Positions 32,895-41,325 of a stretch of 64,000 bases of DNA are shown here, one piece after another. The first letter of the stretch is position 1. Every line of letters begins with the position of its first letter. The stretch is from contig CAZFMJ010000006.1 of assembly GCA_964520045.1 (NCBI GenBank), forward strand, positions 1 through 64,000, read 5' to 3'. The stretch is from CAZFMJ01 sp964520045 (lineage in GTDB: Bacteria > Elusimicrobiota > Elusimicrobia > Elusimicrobiales > CAZFMJ01). The notes below the pieces were generated by a model. That model was not told where the DNA came from and ran no database searches. It saw nothing but the letters and a program-made list of their open reading frames with translations. The position numbers were made by a program, and so were the translations under genes.

Positions 32895-33101
32895 TTTATT
32901 CTCCTAATTTATAGACCTACAACCTATCGCCATAAATCATATCACGAAACCCGTTTTCCCGCATGGGCATTCGGGGTAGATTTTTCCGGGCATTCGGCCT
33001 AGGGGAAATCCGGGCTTTAGGCCCATATTTTTTATAGGACTTAAGGCACTGTCCGGATGCCGAACCACCTGTTAAACTATTAGTGCAAGGGGCGGGGTGA
33101 T

Positions 33102-34160
33102 ATGAACTCAAAACTAATTACGTTATCATTGGTCATAACAGCCTTTCTTACTTTCCCGGCTAATTCCGGTGCCGATGACCGATTAACAAATATTGCTTCG
33201 CAATTGGGAGCCGATCCTTCCATAACCGGCAGTATCCCGGAACCGGCTGCCGTTCCTGCCGATATACAGCGCGGTGAAACCGGCGGAAAACGCATGTCGG
33301 CCGAGACTATCAGCGCTGAATTCGGCGTTACCTTAAAAGACGGCGCGAGCGATTGGCAAACCTCGGAGCTTGAAGCTGTTTACGGGCTTTTCAAAAGTCT
33401 GCGCCTGTCCAAGGATTTTTTGCGGAAACTGGAGCTGAAATATATAGTCAGGCAGACTTTCAAGCCGGGCGTAATAATGGCCGCGTTGTATGTGAATGAT
33501 AAGCCCGGGGATAAATATCTGGAAGTCTTCGACTTCCTCTATAAAGGCAATTTTGCCGATTTCCCGCCGGCAAGCCGGCCCGGCAGGCGGCTGCAGGAGG
33601 CGCTGGCGCACGAGATAGGGCACGCATGGCAGGAACACTTCACCGATTATAATGCCGACGGCGATTACCGCTTTGCCGGGCAGTCCGTCATAAACCGCAG
33701 ATTATCGGAAGATGCGGAATTTAAAAAAGTGTACGGCCTTATTTATGCCAGGAATAAAATCCGGCTTGAAGACGTTCCCGAAAACCAGAAAATTGATTTG
33801 ATAAATTCCGTTCTGCAGGACGCGTCTCCGCGGGAAAAAACCGCTCTGCTTAAGGGACTGCTTTCGGAACGCAATCTTGAATCCTGCGGGAAAATAAATG
33901 ATTTTGCGCGGATATCCGGCTGGAAGGGAGTCAATAAGCTGACCGGAGAAACGGCTGATTTTAACAAAGATAGTCTTGACGGATTGTTTTTTCAGAACGC
34001 AAAACCCTCCGCGCAGATGCTTTCGTCTGAAGCGGAACGCGCTCCCACCGAGGATTTTGCCGAAAGTGTAAGATATTATGTCTTTTATCCTGAACAGCTC
34101 CGCATGCACAGCCTTGAAAAATACAATTACATCAAACAGCGCGTATTTAACGGGCGCTAA
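33102..34160 (+). CDS. Secreted zincin-like metallopeptidase
   Basis: 352 residues. Signal peptide to about NSGA (24). The core has ALAHEIGHAWQEHF (HEIGH zinc motif near residue 170) and, some 140 residues later, APTEDFAESVRYYVFYPEQL, where the Glu of DFAES is placed as the third ligand. This HExxH plus DFAE arrangement occurs in several uncharacterised secreted zincins. GGGGCGGGGTG precedes the ATG. It begins the plus-strand half of the hydrolase island. Confidence 0.75.
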   Translation: MNSKLITLSLVITAFLTFPANSGADDRLTNIASQLGADPSITGSIPEPAAVPADIQRGETGGKRMSAETISAEFGVTLKDGASDWQTSELEAVYGLFKSLRLSKDFLRKLELKYIVRQTFKPGVIMAALYVNDKPGDKYLEVFDFLYKGNFADFPPASRPGRRLQEALAHEIGHAWQEHFTDYNADGDYRFAGQSVINRRLSEDAEFKKVYGLIYARNKIRLEDVPENQKIDLINSVLQDASPREKTALLKGLLSERNLESCGKINDFARISGWKGVNKLTGETADFNKDSLDGLFFQNAKPSAQMLSSEAERAPTEDFAESVRYYVFYPEQLRMHSLEKYNYIKQRVFNGR

Positions 34161-34203
34161 GTCTTAGGAAGGCTTTGTTTAACTGCGCGCCTGAAGGCAG
34201 ACC

Positions 34204-34277
34204 TTTCCGGACATTTGACCTGCTTGAAATTAAGAAAAAAACCCCATACTGTCGTAATAGGCCGAATAGTCCGGAAA
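34204..34277. repeat. Long-range inverted repeat
   Basis: TTTCCGGAC (34204-34212) and GTCCGGAAA (34269-34277) are perfect 9-bp inverted arms 56 bp apart in the 169-bp gap between two secreted-protease genes. It could fold in RNA or bind a dimeric protein; a terminator function is possible but there is no U-run. Confidence 0.45.
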
Positions 34278-34329
34278 TATTACCCTTAATGCCCATGCGG
34301 AAAAAGTAAAACTGCTCTATAATATTGTT

Positions 34330-35610
34330 ATGAAAAGGCGTAAAATCATTCGTTTTACGGCAGTGGCCGCGCTTTGCGTCTGCAGCGCATTCTGCGTTCC
34401 TCGGGCGCATGCCGACAGCGGGTCTTTGCCTAATCTAAACGTTTCATCAGAGATCAAAGACTGGACCATAATGATATTTATGAACGGAAAATCCAGCGAT
34501 TTGCAGGGATACGCGCTGAAAGATATCAACGAAATGGAGGCGATAGGCCCTGCTAAGCGGATGAACGTGGTTGTGCAGGTCAGCCGCATAGCGCAGCTGC
34601 CTAACCCGATGAATCCGGCCCCTGTTGACCGGTTTTATGAAAATTGGTCCGGAACGAGGCGGTATGAGATACAAAAAGATGAAATGTCTTATCGGGTAAC
34701 TTCGCCGCTCAGGCAGGACATGGGCAGGAATGTCGATATGGGCAATTGGACAAATCTGGCTGATTTCGGCAGCTGGGCTAAGGCAAATTATCCGGCCAAA
34801 AGATACATGCTTATCGTATGGAACCATGGCGACGGGTGGCGCAATGAAAAACCCCAAAAATCTAAATTTGAAAAAAGCAAGGCTATTTCAGAAGATCCGG
34901 AAAGCGGGAACTACATCTCAACCAATGAGCTTGCCTCGGCTCTCGGGCAAATGGGCGGAGTAGATGTATATGCAAGCGATGCATGCCTGATGCAGACTAT
35001 TGAAGTCGCATACGGCTTGAAAAATTACGCCTCGGTTATAACCGGCTCCGAAGCTAATGAGCCCGGAGACGGCTATGCTTATGATGTTTTTTTCCGCGCG
35101 CTTAAAACCCATTCCAAACCGTCTCCGGAAGCGATGGCCTACTACGCCGTTATGAGCTACAGAAAATTTTATTCCGGAACACATGCGACACAATCAGCCG
35201 TGCGGGGCGGCCGGGCAATGGAAGAGTTTAGGGGCATATTGGATGACTGGGCCGATGAAGCTATAAAAAGCGGTGAAGCCAAAATATTAAAGGAAATAAA
35301 AGCCCGTACCAAAAGTTTCGATGATTTTGAAATGAAGGACGTCATACACTTCCTTGAATTGGTAAAAGATATTCCTTATAATCCCGCGCTTGAACCGCTT
35401 AAAGCCAAGAGCCGCGATGCCGTCAACTATTTCTACGGGAACGTGCTTATTTTAAACGGCGTTCCGCCAGGACAAATTCCCGATGCGCACGGCATGACAA
35501 TTTATCTGCCTGAAAATGAAAACACGTTTGACCCCAATTATAAGCGTCTTGCCTGGGCGCAAGAAAGCAAATGGGATGAATTTATTGAATGGCTCCTGAA
35601 AAAAAGATAA
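34330..35610 (+). CDS. Clostripain-like (C11) secreted cysteine protease
   Basis: 426 residues. Signal peptide to about AHA (28). C11 domain: WTIMIFMNGKSSDLQGYALK (start of the caspase-like fold), catalytic His in LIVWNHGDGW, catalytic Cys in YASDACLMQTIEVAY, and SEANEPGDGYAYDVF. The C-terminal HGMTIYLPEN is also typical. These proteases prefer Arg or Lys at P1 and self-process. TATAAT at 34318-34323 lies 6 nt before the ATG and there is no ribosome site, so a leaderless mRNA is likely. Confidence 0.9.
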   Translation: MKRRKIIRFTAVAALCVCSAFCVPRAHADSGSLPNLNVSSEIKDWTIMIFMNGKSSDLQGYALKDINEMEAIGPAKRMNVVVQVSRIAQLPNPMNPAPVDRFYENWSGTRRYEIQKDEMSYRVTSPLRQDMGRNVDMGNWTNLADFGSWAKANYPAKRYMLIVWNHGDGWRNEKPQKSKFEKSKAISEDPESGNYISTNELASALGQMGGVDVYASDACLMQTIEVAYGLKNYASVITGSEANEPGDGYAYDVFFRALKTHSKPSPEAMAYYAVMSYRKFYSGTHATQSAVRGGRAMEEFRGILDDWADEAIKSGEAKILKEIKARTKSFDDFEMKDVIHFLELVKDIPYNPALEPLKAKSRDAVNYFYGNVLILNGVPPGQIPDAHGMTIYLPENENTFDPNYKRLAWAQESKWDEFIEWLLKKR

Positions 35611-35653
35611 TGTTGTAAAATATGCGGAAATAAAGACTGGGGATGAACCGGAA

Positions 35654-36601
35654 ATGAAAACTATAATAATCTGCGTGTTTTTTGGAATAAGCGTTTTATC
35701 CGGAAGTTTAAATGCCGCGGAGACGGCGGCGGACGCCGATTTACTGAGACAGCTTGCGGTCATAGAGCTTAACGAGGAGGCATTCCAGACACAGCCTGCT
35801 GTTTCACGGCTACCGCCCGGAGTGGGGCTTCTGGACGGAAAAATCGTTTATGAAAAGGTCTCGCAGATTTTAAAAAGCTCTGGAGTTCCGCAGGGCTATG
35901 TTGATTCGATTTTTAAGGACTCCCGTCTGGCTGTGATAGAAAAAACTTTGGAAGCGATACACAAGCCCGCCGAATCCCTGCCGTATGAGGAATACAGGAA
36001 AAGGCTTATAACCGAAAAGCGGATAAACGACGGGGTTCAGTTTTACAATATCAATAAACAGGTGCTGTTCGGGGCCGCGCAAAGCAAAGGCATTGATCCT
36101 TTGATACTGCTGAGCATAACGGGCATAGAAAGCAGTTTCGGCCAGAACAGGGGCGCGTATATAGTCACGAACGCTCTTTATACCTTAAGCAGAATGACGT
36201 CCGAGAGCCGGCCTGATCTGGCAAAAAAATGGCAGGAGCGCGGCCCCAGAGATTTGGCGGCGTTTATCAAATATGCGCATAAAATGGGATTTGATCCGTT
36301 CGGCATTACCGGTTCCTATGCCGGAGCCTTCGGCTTTTGCCAGTTTATGCCTTTAAGCGTGGAAGTTTATGCCGTGGATTTTAACAATGACGGAATAATA
36401 GATCTATATAATTGGGCTGATGTTTTCGGCAGTATCGCGAATTATCTGGCCAAAAGCGGTTATAAGCCCGACAGCGCTGATTATTCTCCCGGCGGAGACA
36501 TCTGGAAAGCCATATATGCTTACAACCACTACGAAAATTATGTAAAGGTTATTCTGGATTTAAGGCTTGAAATTAAAAAGAAAGTGGAAGCAGCGCCATA
36601 A
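35654..36601 (+). CDS. MltB-type lytic murein transglycosylase
   Basis: 315 residues. Signal peptide to about NAA (21). SLT2 domain: ITGIESSFGQNRGAYIVTNA contains the catalytic Glu; AGAFGFCQFMPLS and IWKAIYAYNHYENYV are MltB-family motifs. It cleaves peptidoglycan glycan strands with formation of anhydroMurNAc. No lipobox is seen, so it may be periplasmic or exported. It lies 43 bp after the C11 protease and 8 bp before the papain-like protease, likely one transcript. In this setting it could either remodel the own wall or attack that of other cells. Confidence 0.88.
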   Translation: MKTIIICVFFGISVLSGSLNAAETAADADLLRQLAVIELNEEAFQTQPAVSRLPPGVGLLDGKIVYEKVSQILKSSGVPQGYVDSIFKDSRLAVIEKTLEAIHKPAESLPYEEYRKRLITEKRINDGVQFYNINKQVLFGAAQSKGIDPLILLSITGIESSFGQNRGAYIVTNALYTLSRMTSESRPDLAKKWQERGPRDLAAFIKYAHKMGFDPFGITGSYAGAFGFCQFMPLSVEVYAVDFNNDGIIDLYNWADVFGSIANYLAKSGYKPDSADYSPGGDIWKAIYAYNHYENYVKVILDLRLEIKKKVEAAP

Positions 36602-36609
36602 AATCGGGC

Positions 36610-37704
36610 ATGATAAATAAAATGTCAGGCAAAAATTGGATATTGGCAGGATGCGTGATTATTGCCGGTATAATAGCCGGCGGCAGATATGTTTTAACCA
36701 GTTATCACAATAATGATATCAAGGACGCGCTGAATGACACTGAATGGGCAAAACCAATAACCAAAATATCTGATAATACTGATGTTCCGCCGGTTCCCGC
36801 TCCCAGCCCGAGTCCAAACACGAAAGAGCCTGATACAAGTGAGCTTCTTCGTTCTTTACTTGAACCGCAGATTATCGCCAGGCCTCCGTGCATACAAGAA
36901 CCAGAACACATAGATTTACAATGTCAATTTCCGACAGAATCAACTGACCAGCACGATGTGGGTTCGTGTCATGCCTTTGCCGCCATAGCTCTTATGGAGG
37001 CCGCATACTTCAGGCAATACGGCGAACATGTAAAATTTTCAGAAGCGGATTTGTTGGTGAGAAATACCATATTAACACCGCTGTATTATCATAAATATAA
37101 CATTCAATCGGACGTTGAAGTATTTGAAGGCAATCGTATTTTCGGCGATATTGGAGGTATGCTTAAAAACGGCGTATCACGGCAAAAAACTTATGAAGAA
37201 TTTATGATTCATTACCCCAAATACCGCAACGATGAAATAGCAATGTTGTCTTGGCTGAAAAGCCAGCCTGCTATTATGCGTTGGTTTGTCAATCCTGCCA
37301 AGGCAATGGAATACACCAAAAATGACAGGCAGATGCAGTTATTAGGCAAAAAATTTGATTATGAGCGGCACGAATTTAAAGAAAAAATAAAAAATTTTGA
37401 AATAAAAATTACAACTTATGCTGCTTATTCGCTGGATAACCTAACTCGCGAACAATGTAAAGCGGCAGGCATTAAACAAAAAAACTTTATTATTTCTGAA
37501 TTAAAAGCCGGCAGACCTGTGGTAATTGGCTATGTCGCATTAGAGGGGGAGCATGGGGTAGTTATAGATGGCATGAGGAAAGTTGCTAACTTAACGTACT
37601 TCACTTTGCGAAACTCAAATAAGGTAGATAAATATCTCCAAGATACTGAATTTTGCACAATATGTGAAATTACTTCTCTTATCACACCGTCGGATAAAAA
37701 ATAG
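36610..37704 (+). CDS. Membrane-anchored papain-like (C1) cysteine peptidase
   Basis: 364 residues. An N-terminal membrane helix (about 10-30) and a proline-rich linker (PPVPAPSPSP) precede a C1-type domain: catalytic Cys in DVGSCHAFAAIALMEAAY (compare GSCWAFA of papain), His in GEHGVVIDGM and Asn in LRNSNKVDK. Composition is more AT-rich than the upstream MltB gene. Two possible ATGs, 36610 and 36622. It ends one base before the purQ stop codon on the other strand, so the genes converge without a gap. Confidence 0.82.
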   Translation: MINKMSGKNWILAGCVIIAGIIAGGRYVLTSYHNNDIKDALNDTEWAKPITKISDNTDVPPVPAPSPSPNTKEPDTSELLRSLLEPQIIARPPCIQEPEHIDLQCQFPTESTDQHDVGSCHAFAAIALMEAAYFRQYGEHVKFSEADLLVRNTILTPLYYHKYNIQSDVEVFEGNRIFGDIGGMLKNGVSRQKTYEEFMIHYPKYRNDEIAMLSWLKSQPAIMRWFVNPAKAMEYTKNDRQMQLLGKKFDYERHEFKEKIKNFEIKITTYAAYSLDNLTREQCKAAGIKQKNFIISELKAGRPVVIGYVALEGEHGVVIDGMRKVANLTYFTLRNSNKVDKYLQDTEFCTICEITSLITPSDKK

Positions 37705-38448
37705 TTATTTGCAGTATTTCACGGTATTTCTGAAAAATTCCAAACCTATTGCGGAGGAATCCGAATCCTTCCTTGTCCAGGAAGGATGATGGTATTTTGA
37801 GGCGTTTCTTTCAGGATGGGGCATGAGTCCGAAGCAGTTCCCCGTCTCATTGCATATTCCGGCTATGTCGCATACGGAGCCGTTGGGATTGTCCGTATAT
37901 TGAAGTGCTATTCCTCCCGCCCGCGTTATTTTTTGAAGAGTCCGCTTTGAATCCGTTATGAATTTTCCTTCTCCGTGCGCGATGGGCAGTTCTATGAATT
38001 CAGGCAGGCCTTTTGTAAACAGGCAGGGACTGTTTTTGTTTACCTTAAGTTTCACCCATTTTGCCAGAAAATGTCCGCAGTCGTTAAAGGCAAGGCTTGC
38101 GCTCTGTTTGAAATCATCGGCATAAGGAAGCATTCCTGTTTTTACCAAAACCTGAAAGCCGTTGCATATCCCTATCACGGGCCTGCCGCTTTTTATGAAT
38201 TCCGGCAAATCTTTAAGATGGCGCGTCACCTGATTGGCGAGAATTTTCCCCGCGGCGATGTCGTCTCCGTAGGAGAATCCTCCCGGAAACGCGAGTATGG
38301 AATAATCAAGAAGTTTTACATCTCCTGAAATCAGGGATTTTATATGAATACGCTCGGGCGCTCCGCCCGCAGTTTTGAATGCGTTTTCCGTTTCAATGTC
38401 GCAGTTCGTGCCCGCCGTTCGGATTATTAAAACCTTAGGTTTTTTCAT
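37705..38448 (-). CDS. purQ: FGAM synthase glutaminase subunit
   Basis: 247 residues. Class I glutaminase with PGGFSYGDDIAAGKI, the nucleophile Cys in GICNGFQVL and the His-Glu of MPHPERN. It feeds ammonia to PurL in formylglycinamidine ribonucleotide synthesis. It lies 180 bp after purL, separated by a palindromic repeat, unlike the overlapping genes before it, so its expression may be partly separate. Confidence 0.95.
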   Translation of the reverse strand: MKKPKVLIIRTAGTNCDIETENAFKTAGGAPERIHIKSLISGDVKLLDYSILAFPGGFSYGDDIAAGKILANQVTRHLKDLPEFIKSGRPVIGICNGFQVLVKTGMLPYADDFKQSASLAFNDCGHFLAKWVKLKVNKNSPCLFTKGLPEFIELPIAHGEGKFITDSKRTLQKITRAGGIALQYTDNPNGSVCDIAGICNETGNCFGLMPHPERNASKYHHPSWTRKDSDSSAIGLEFFRNTVKYCK

Positions 38449-38502
38449 AACTATGGTGCTATCATCTCATGGTATAGAACTATGGGTAAAATGAGTTAAA
38501 GT

Positions 38503-38598
38503 TTCCTCCCCCCTTGCGGGGGAGGAATAAGGTGGGGGGAGGTTTTCCATTCCACACTGTCCCCCCATCCCAACCTTCCCCCGCAAGGGGGGAAGGAA
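38503..38598. repeat. GC-block inverted repeat between purL and purQ
   Basis: Two inverted copies of one unit: TTCCTCCCCCCTTGCGGGGG with GGTGGGGGG to the right (38503-38540), and its complement CCCCCCATCCCAACCTTCCC to GGGGGGAAGGAA (38561-38598). The right copy matches 42837-42874, inside purC, at 37 of 38 positions. It would fold into a strong stem and could attenuate transcription before purQ. Confidence 0.85.
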
Positions 38599-38628
38599 TC
38601 TATATGTATTTTTTCACGACAAACTCTG

Positions 38629-41211
38629 TTATTTGAAAAATGTACATAGCGGACGCTTCCAGCGATCTTTCAAATTTTCAAGGGATTCTTCAATAACTGT
38701 CTTATTGTTAAGCCCCGTTATTTTCAATGTCTTTTCTTCTGTTGTCCGGCCTAGTTCGGCGCAGACCGCTCCGGCCATGCATTTTAGAAATTTTAATTTG
38801 TTTTCAGGATGAATTTCCATAAGTATTCTGCTTTGCGATTCCGAAAACAGCAGTATTGAATCAGAAACGGATTTTCCCGCAAAAGGCATATTTTTAAGTT
38901 TTATATCTGCCCCGCAGTCCCCGGAGAAAGCCATTTCAGCGATGCACGCCCCAAGCCCGCCCTGCGAAAGGTCATGGGCTGAAAGTATCAGTTCTTTATT
39001 TATGGCAGAAAGCAGGGATTTGTAGGTTTTGAATGCTTTCTTAGGATTTGTTTTCGGAACATTAAAATCGCTTACGCCTGTTATTTCGGAGTAGATAGAG
39101 CCTCCGGTCTCGGCGAAGGTTTCGCCTATTATATAAAGCAGGTTTCCCGCGCTCTTTATATCCATTGTAAGCGCTTTTCTTATGTCGTTTACCGGAGCGG
39201 AGGCCGAAATTAAAATCGTGGAAGGTATATCAAGATTTTTGCCGTCTGCGTCTTTTGACCGGTTGTAAAAGCTGTCTTTTCCCGAAATAAAAGGGGCCTC
39301 GTATGCTTTTGAGGCTTCATAGCATCCTTTGGCGCAGCGCACAAGCTCTCCCAGCAATTCAGGATCTTCCGGACTGCCCCAGCAGAAATTATCCAGAAAA
39401 GCGCATTTGGTTATGTCGGCTCCCGCGCACAGAAGATTTCGGACGGCTTCGTCCGCGCATGAAAGCGCCATCCAGTACGGGTCTAATTTTCCGAATGCGG
39501 GATTGATGCCGTGGCTTACCGCAAATCCGGAGAAATCGGACATGTCGCCGGTGGCTGAGCGCGGCCATATTACGCAGGCATCGCCGGGTCCGTCGGCATA
39601 TTTACCCTGAAGCGGTTTTATAACAGTTCCGCCCTGCACTTCATGGTCGTACTGCTGTATCACCGGTTCCCTGCTGCAGACATTAAGGTGGGAAAGCGCC
39701 GCTTTAAGTATTTCTCCGTAATTTTCCTGTCCAATGTGCCGCTGGACGGCTGGATGGCTGGACGGCGAGGCAGCTAGACAGCTGGACCGCCAGACTGCTG
39801 GACCGCTGGACTGGTGACATGGGTTTACTGATGACTGGGTGCCTTTTTCTGGGGGGATAACTGTAATTTTTCGGTTAATCCGCAATTTTTCGGTTTTGAT
39901 CTTCTCCTGCGGTTTCCATACAGCGGAACGTTTTATTTTAGGCAGTCCGCTGTGCAGGAAGTCCATTCCTATATCAATGATTGTTTCTTCATGGAATGTC
40001 ACAACAAGCCTGCCTGTGCCGGTAAATGTTCCCAAGACCGCATGCTCGCAGTTTTCCGCGTCAAAGATTTCTTCCAGTTTCCTCAGGTTTTCCGGAGGAA
40101 CCGCGAATATCATTCTTTCCTGCGATTCGGATACCCATATTTCCCACGGCAGTATGTTTGAATCTTTTAGTTTTGCTTTTTCCAGATGAACTTTTGCCCC
40201 GCATTCTGAGCCTAGTTCTCCTATGGCCGAGGAAAATCCGCCGGCCCCGCAGTCCGTAACCGCCCTGTAAAGTTTTTTGTCGCGCGCTTTTAAGAGGCAG
40301 TCCAGCGCCTTTTTTTCATTTATGGCATGGCCTATCTGAACTGCTGATGCGGATGCGTTTTCAAGCGAAGCCGAGGAAAAGGTGGCTCCGTGCAGGCCGT
40401 CCCTGCCCGTTCTGCCTCCCGCGGCAAATATTATGTCGCCGGGATTTACCTTTTTTGATACTGCCCAAACCGGCATTATTCCCACTGTTCCGACGAACAC
40501 AAGAGGGTTGAGCATGTAGCCTTCGTCAAAATGTATCGCTCCCGCGGCGGTGGGAATGCCCATGCGGTTTCCGTAATCGCGCACTCCCGCCACTACGCCT
40601 TTGAATATGCGCTCCGGAGACAAGGCTGATTTCGGGAGATTTTTTTTGTAGCCGGGGGGGGCGAAGCAGAAAATATCGGTATTAAGCACCGGTTTTGCTC
40701 CGAGACCTACTCCAAGCACGTCGCGCACCACCCCGCCCACTCCGGTTTCCGCTCCGCCGTAGGGCTCTATGGCGCAGGGGTGGTTATGCGTTTCGGCTTT
40801 AAAAGCCAATGCCCATTTGCCGGATTTCCCGAATTTAACGACCCCGGCGTTGTCTTTGAATACCGAAAGGCACCATGGCTTTGAAAGTTCAATGGTCGCT
40901 TTTTGTATGTATTTTTTAAAAAGCCCCTCGGGAATAAATTGTGTTTTTCCGTTTTCTTTATATAAAATCGGGCCTGTGAATGTTTTGTGTTTGCAGTGTT
41001 CCGACCATGTCTGGGCTATTGTTTCAATTTCACCCAGAGACGGCTGTCTGCCCGTTTTTTTGAAATGGGTCTGGATATATTGAAGCTCCTGTATGTTCAG
41101 CGACCATCCAGCGGAATTATTAAGGAATTCCAGTTGTTTATTGTTAAGGCCGTTGAATGATCCAAGCAGGTTCTCGGGATTTAACATTTTCCGCGTTCTT
41201 GTTTTTAACAT
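38629..41211 (-). CDS. purL: FGAM synthase PurL with repeat-derived interdomain linker
   Basis: 860 residues from the ATG at 41211 (an earlier in-frame GTG at 41217 and a later ATG at 41187 are possible). PurL converts FGAR, glutamine-derived ammonia and ATP to FGAM. Motifs: ETIAQTWSEHCKHKTF, KAETHNHPCAIEPYGGAETG, DCGAGGFSSAIGEL, and in the second half VTP-like QYDHEVQGGTVIKP, SAHDLSQGGLG. Between the two halves, about residues 453-490 (DNA 39741-39854) are a Ser/Pro/Ala-rich segment encoded by CTGGAC-type repeats and absent from PurL proteins I know. Partners PurS and PurQ flank it. 114 bp separate it from the purS-like gene, with a palindrome at 41257. Confidence 0.93.
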   Translation of the reverse strand: MLKTRTRKMLNPENLLGSFNGLNNKQLEFLNNSAGWSLNIQELQYIQTHFKKTGRQPSLGEIETIAQTWSEHCKHKTFTGPILYKENGKTQFIPEGLFKKYIQKATIELSKPWCLSVFKDNAGVVKFGKSGKWALAFKAETHNHPCAIEPYGGAETGVGGVVRDVLGVGLGAKPVLNTDIFCFAPPGYKKNLPKSALSPERIFKGVVAGVRDYGNRMGIPTAAGAIHFDEGYMLNPLVFVGTVGIMPVWAVSKKVNPGDIIFAAGGRTGRDGLHGATFSSASLENASASAVQIGHAINEKKALDCLLKARDKKLYRAVTDCGAGGFSSAIGELGSECGAKVHLEKAKLKDSNILPWEIWVSESQERMIFAVPPENLRKLEEIFDAENCEHAVLGTFTGTGRLVVTFHEETIIDIGMDFLHSGLPKIKRSAVWKPQEKIKTEKLRINRKITVIPPEKGTQSSVNPCHQSSGPAVWRSSCLAASPSSHPAVQRHIGQENYGEILKAALSHLNVCSREPVIQQYDHEVQGGTVIKPLQGKYADGPGDACVIWPRSATGDMSDFSGFAVSHGINPAFGKLDPYWMALSCADEAVRNLLCAGADITKCAFLDNFCWGSPEDPELLGELVRCAKGCYEASKAYEAPFISGKDSFYNRSKDADGKNLDIPSTILISASAPVNDIRKALTMDIKSAGNLLYIIGETFAETGGSIYSEITGVSDFNVPKTNPKKAFKTYKSLLSAINKELILSAHDLSQGGLGACIAEMAFSGDCGADIKLKNMPFAGKSVSDSILLFSESQSRILMEIHPENKLKFLKCMAGAVCAELGRTTEEKTLKITGLNNKTVIEESLENLKDRWKRPLCTFFK
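39741..39854. repeat. CTGGAC repeat inside purL
   Basis: Degenerate tandem words GCTGGACGGCTGGATGGCTG, CAGCTAGACAGCTGGACCGC and GACTGCTGGACCGCTGGACT, ending in CTGGTGAC...TGCCTTTTTCTGG. The end resembles CTGGTGACTTTTTCTGG in the purS-like gene (about 41713-41729). It stays open in the purL frame. Related intergenic runs are at 5475-5540 and 24287-24345. Confidence 0.8.
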
Positions 41212-41256
41212 AGTCACGATAGTTCCATTCTACACATATTTTTGGAGGTATCAAGC

Positions 41257-41277
41257 CCAAATTGCTATGCAATTTGG
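41257..41277. repeat. Palindromes between purS-like gene and purL
   Basis: CCAAATTGC-TAT-GCAATTTGG is a perfect 9-bp inverted repeat. A degenerate second copy (CCATTTTGCTATGTAATTTGG, about 41290-41310) follows. The pair lies in the purL 5' leader and could be a protein site, an RNA hairpin or a small palindromic element. Confidence 0.6.
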
Positions 41278-41325
41278 AATGCCTAAATCCATTTTGCTAT
41301 GTAATTTGGGGTTAGGGTTTCCAGA

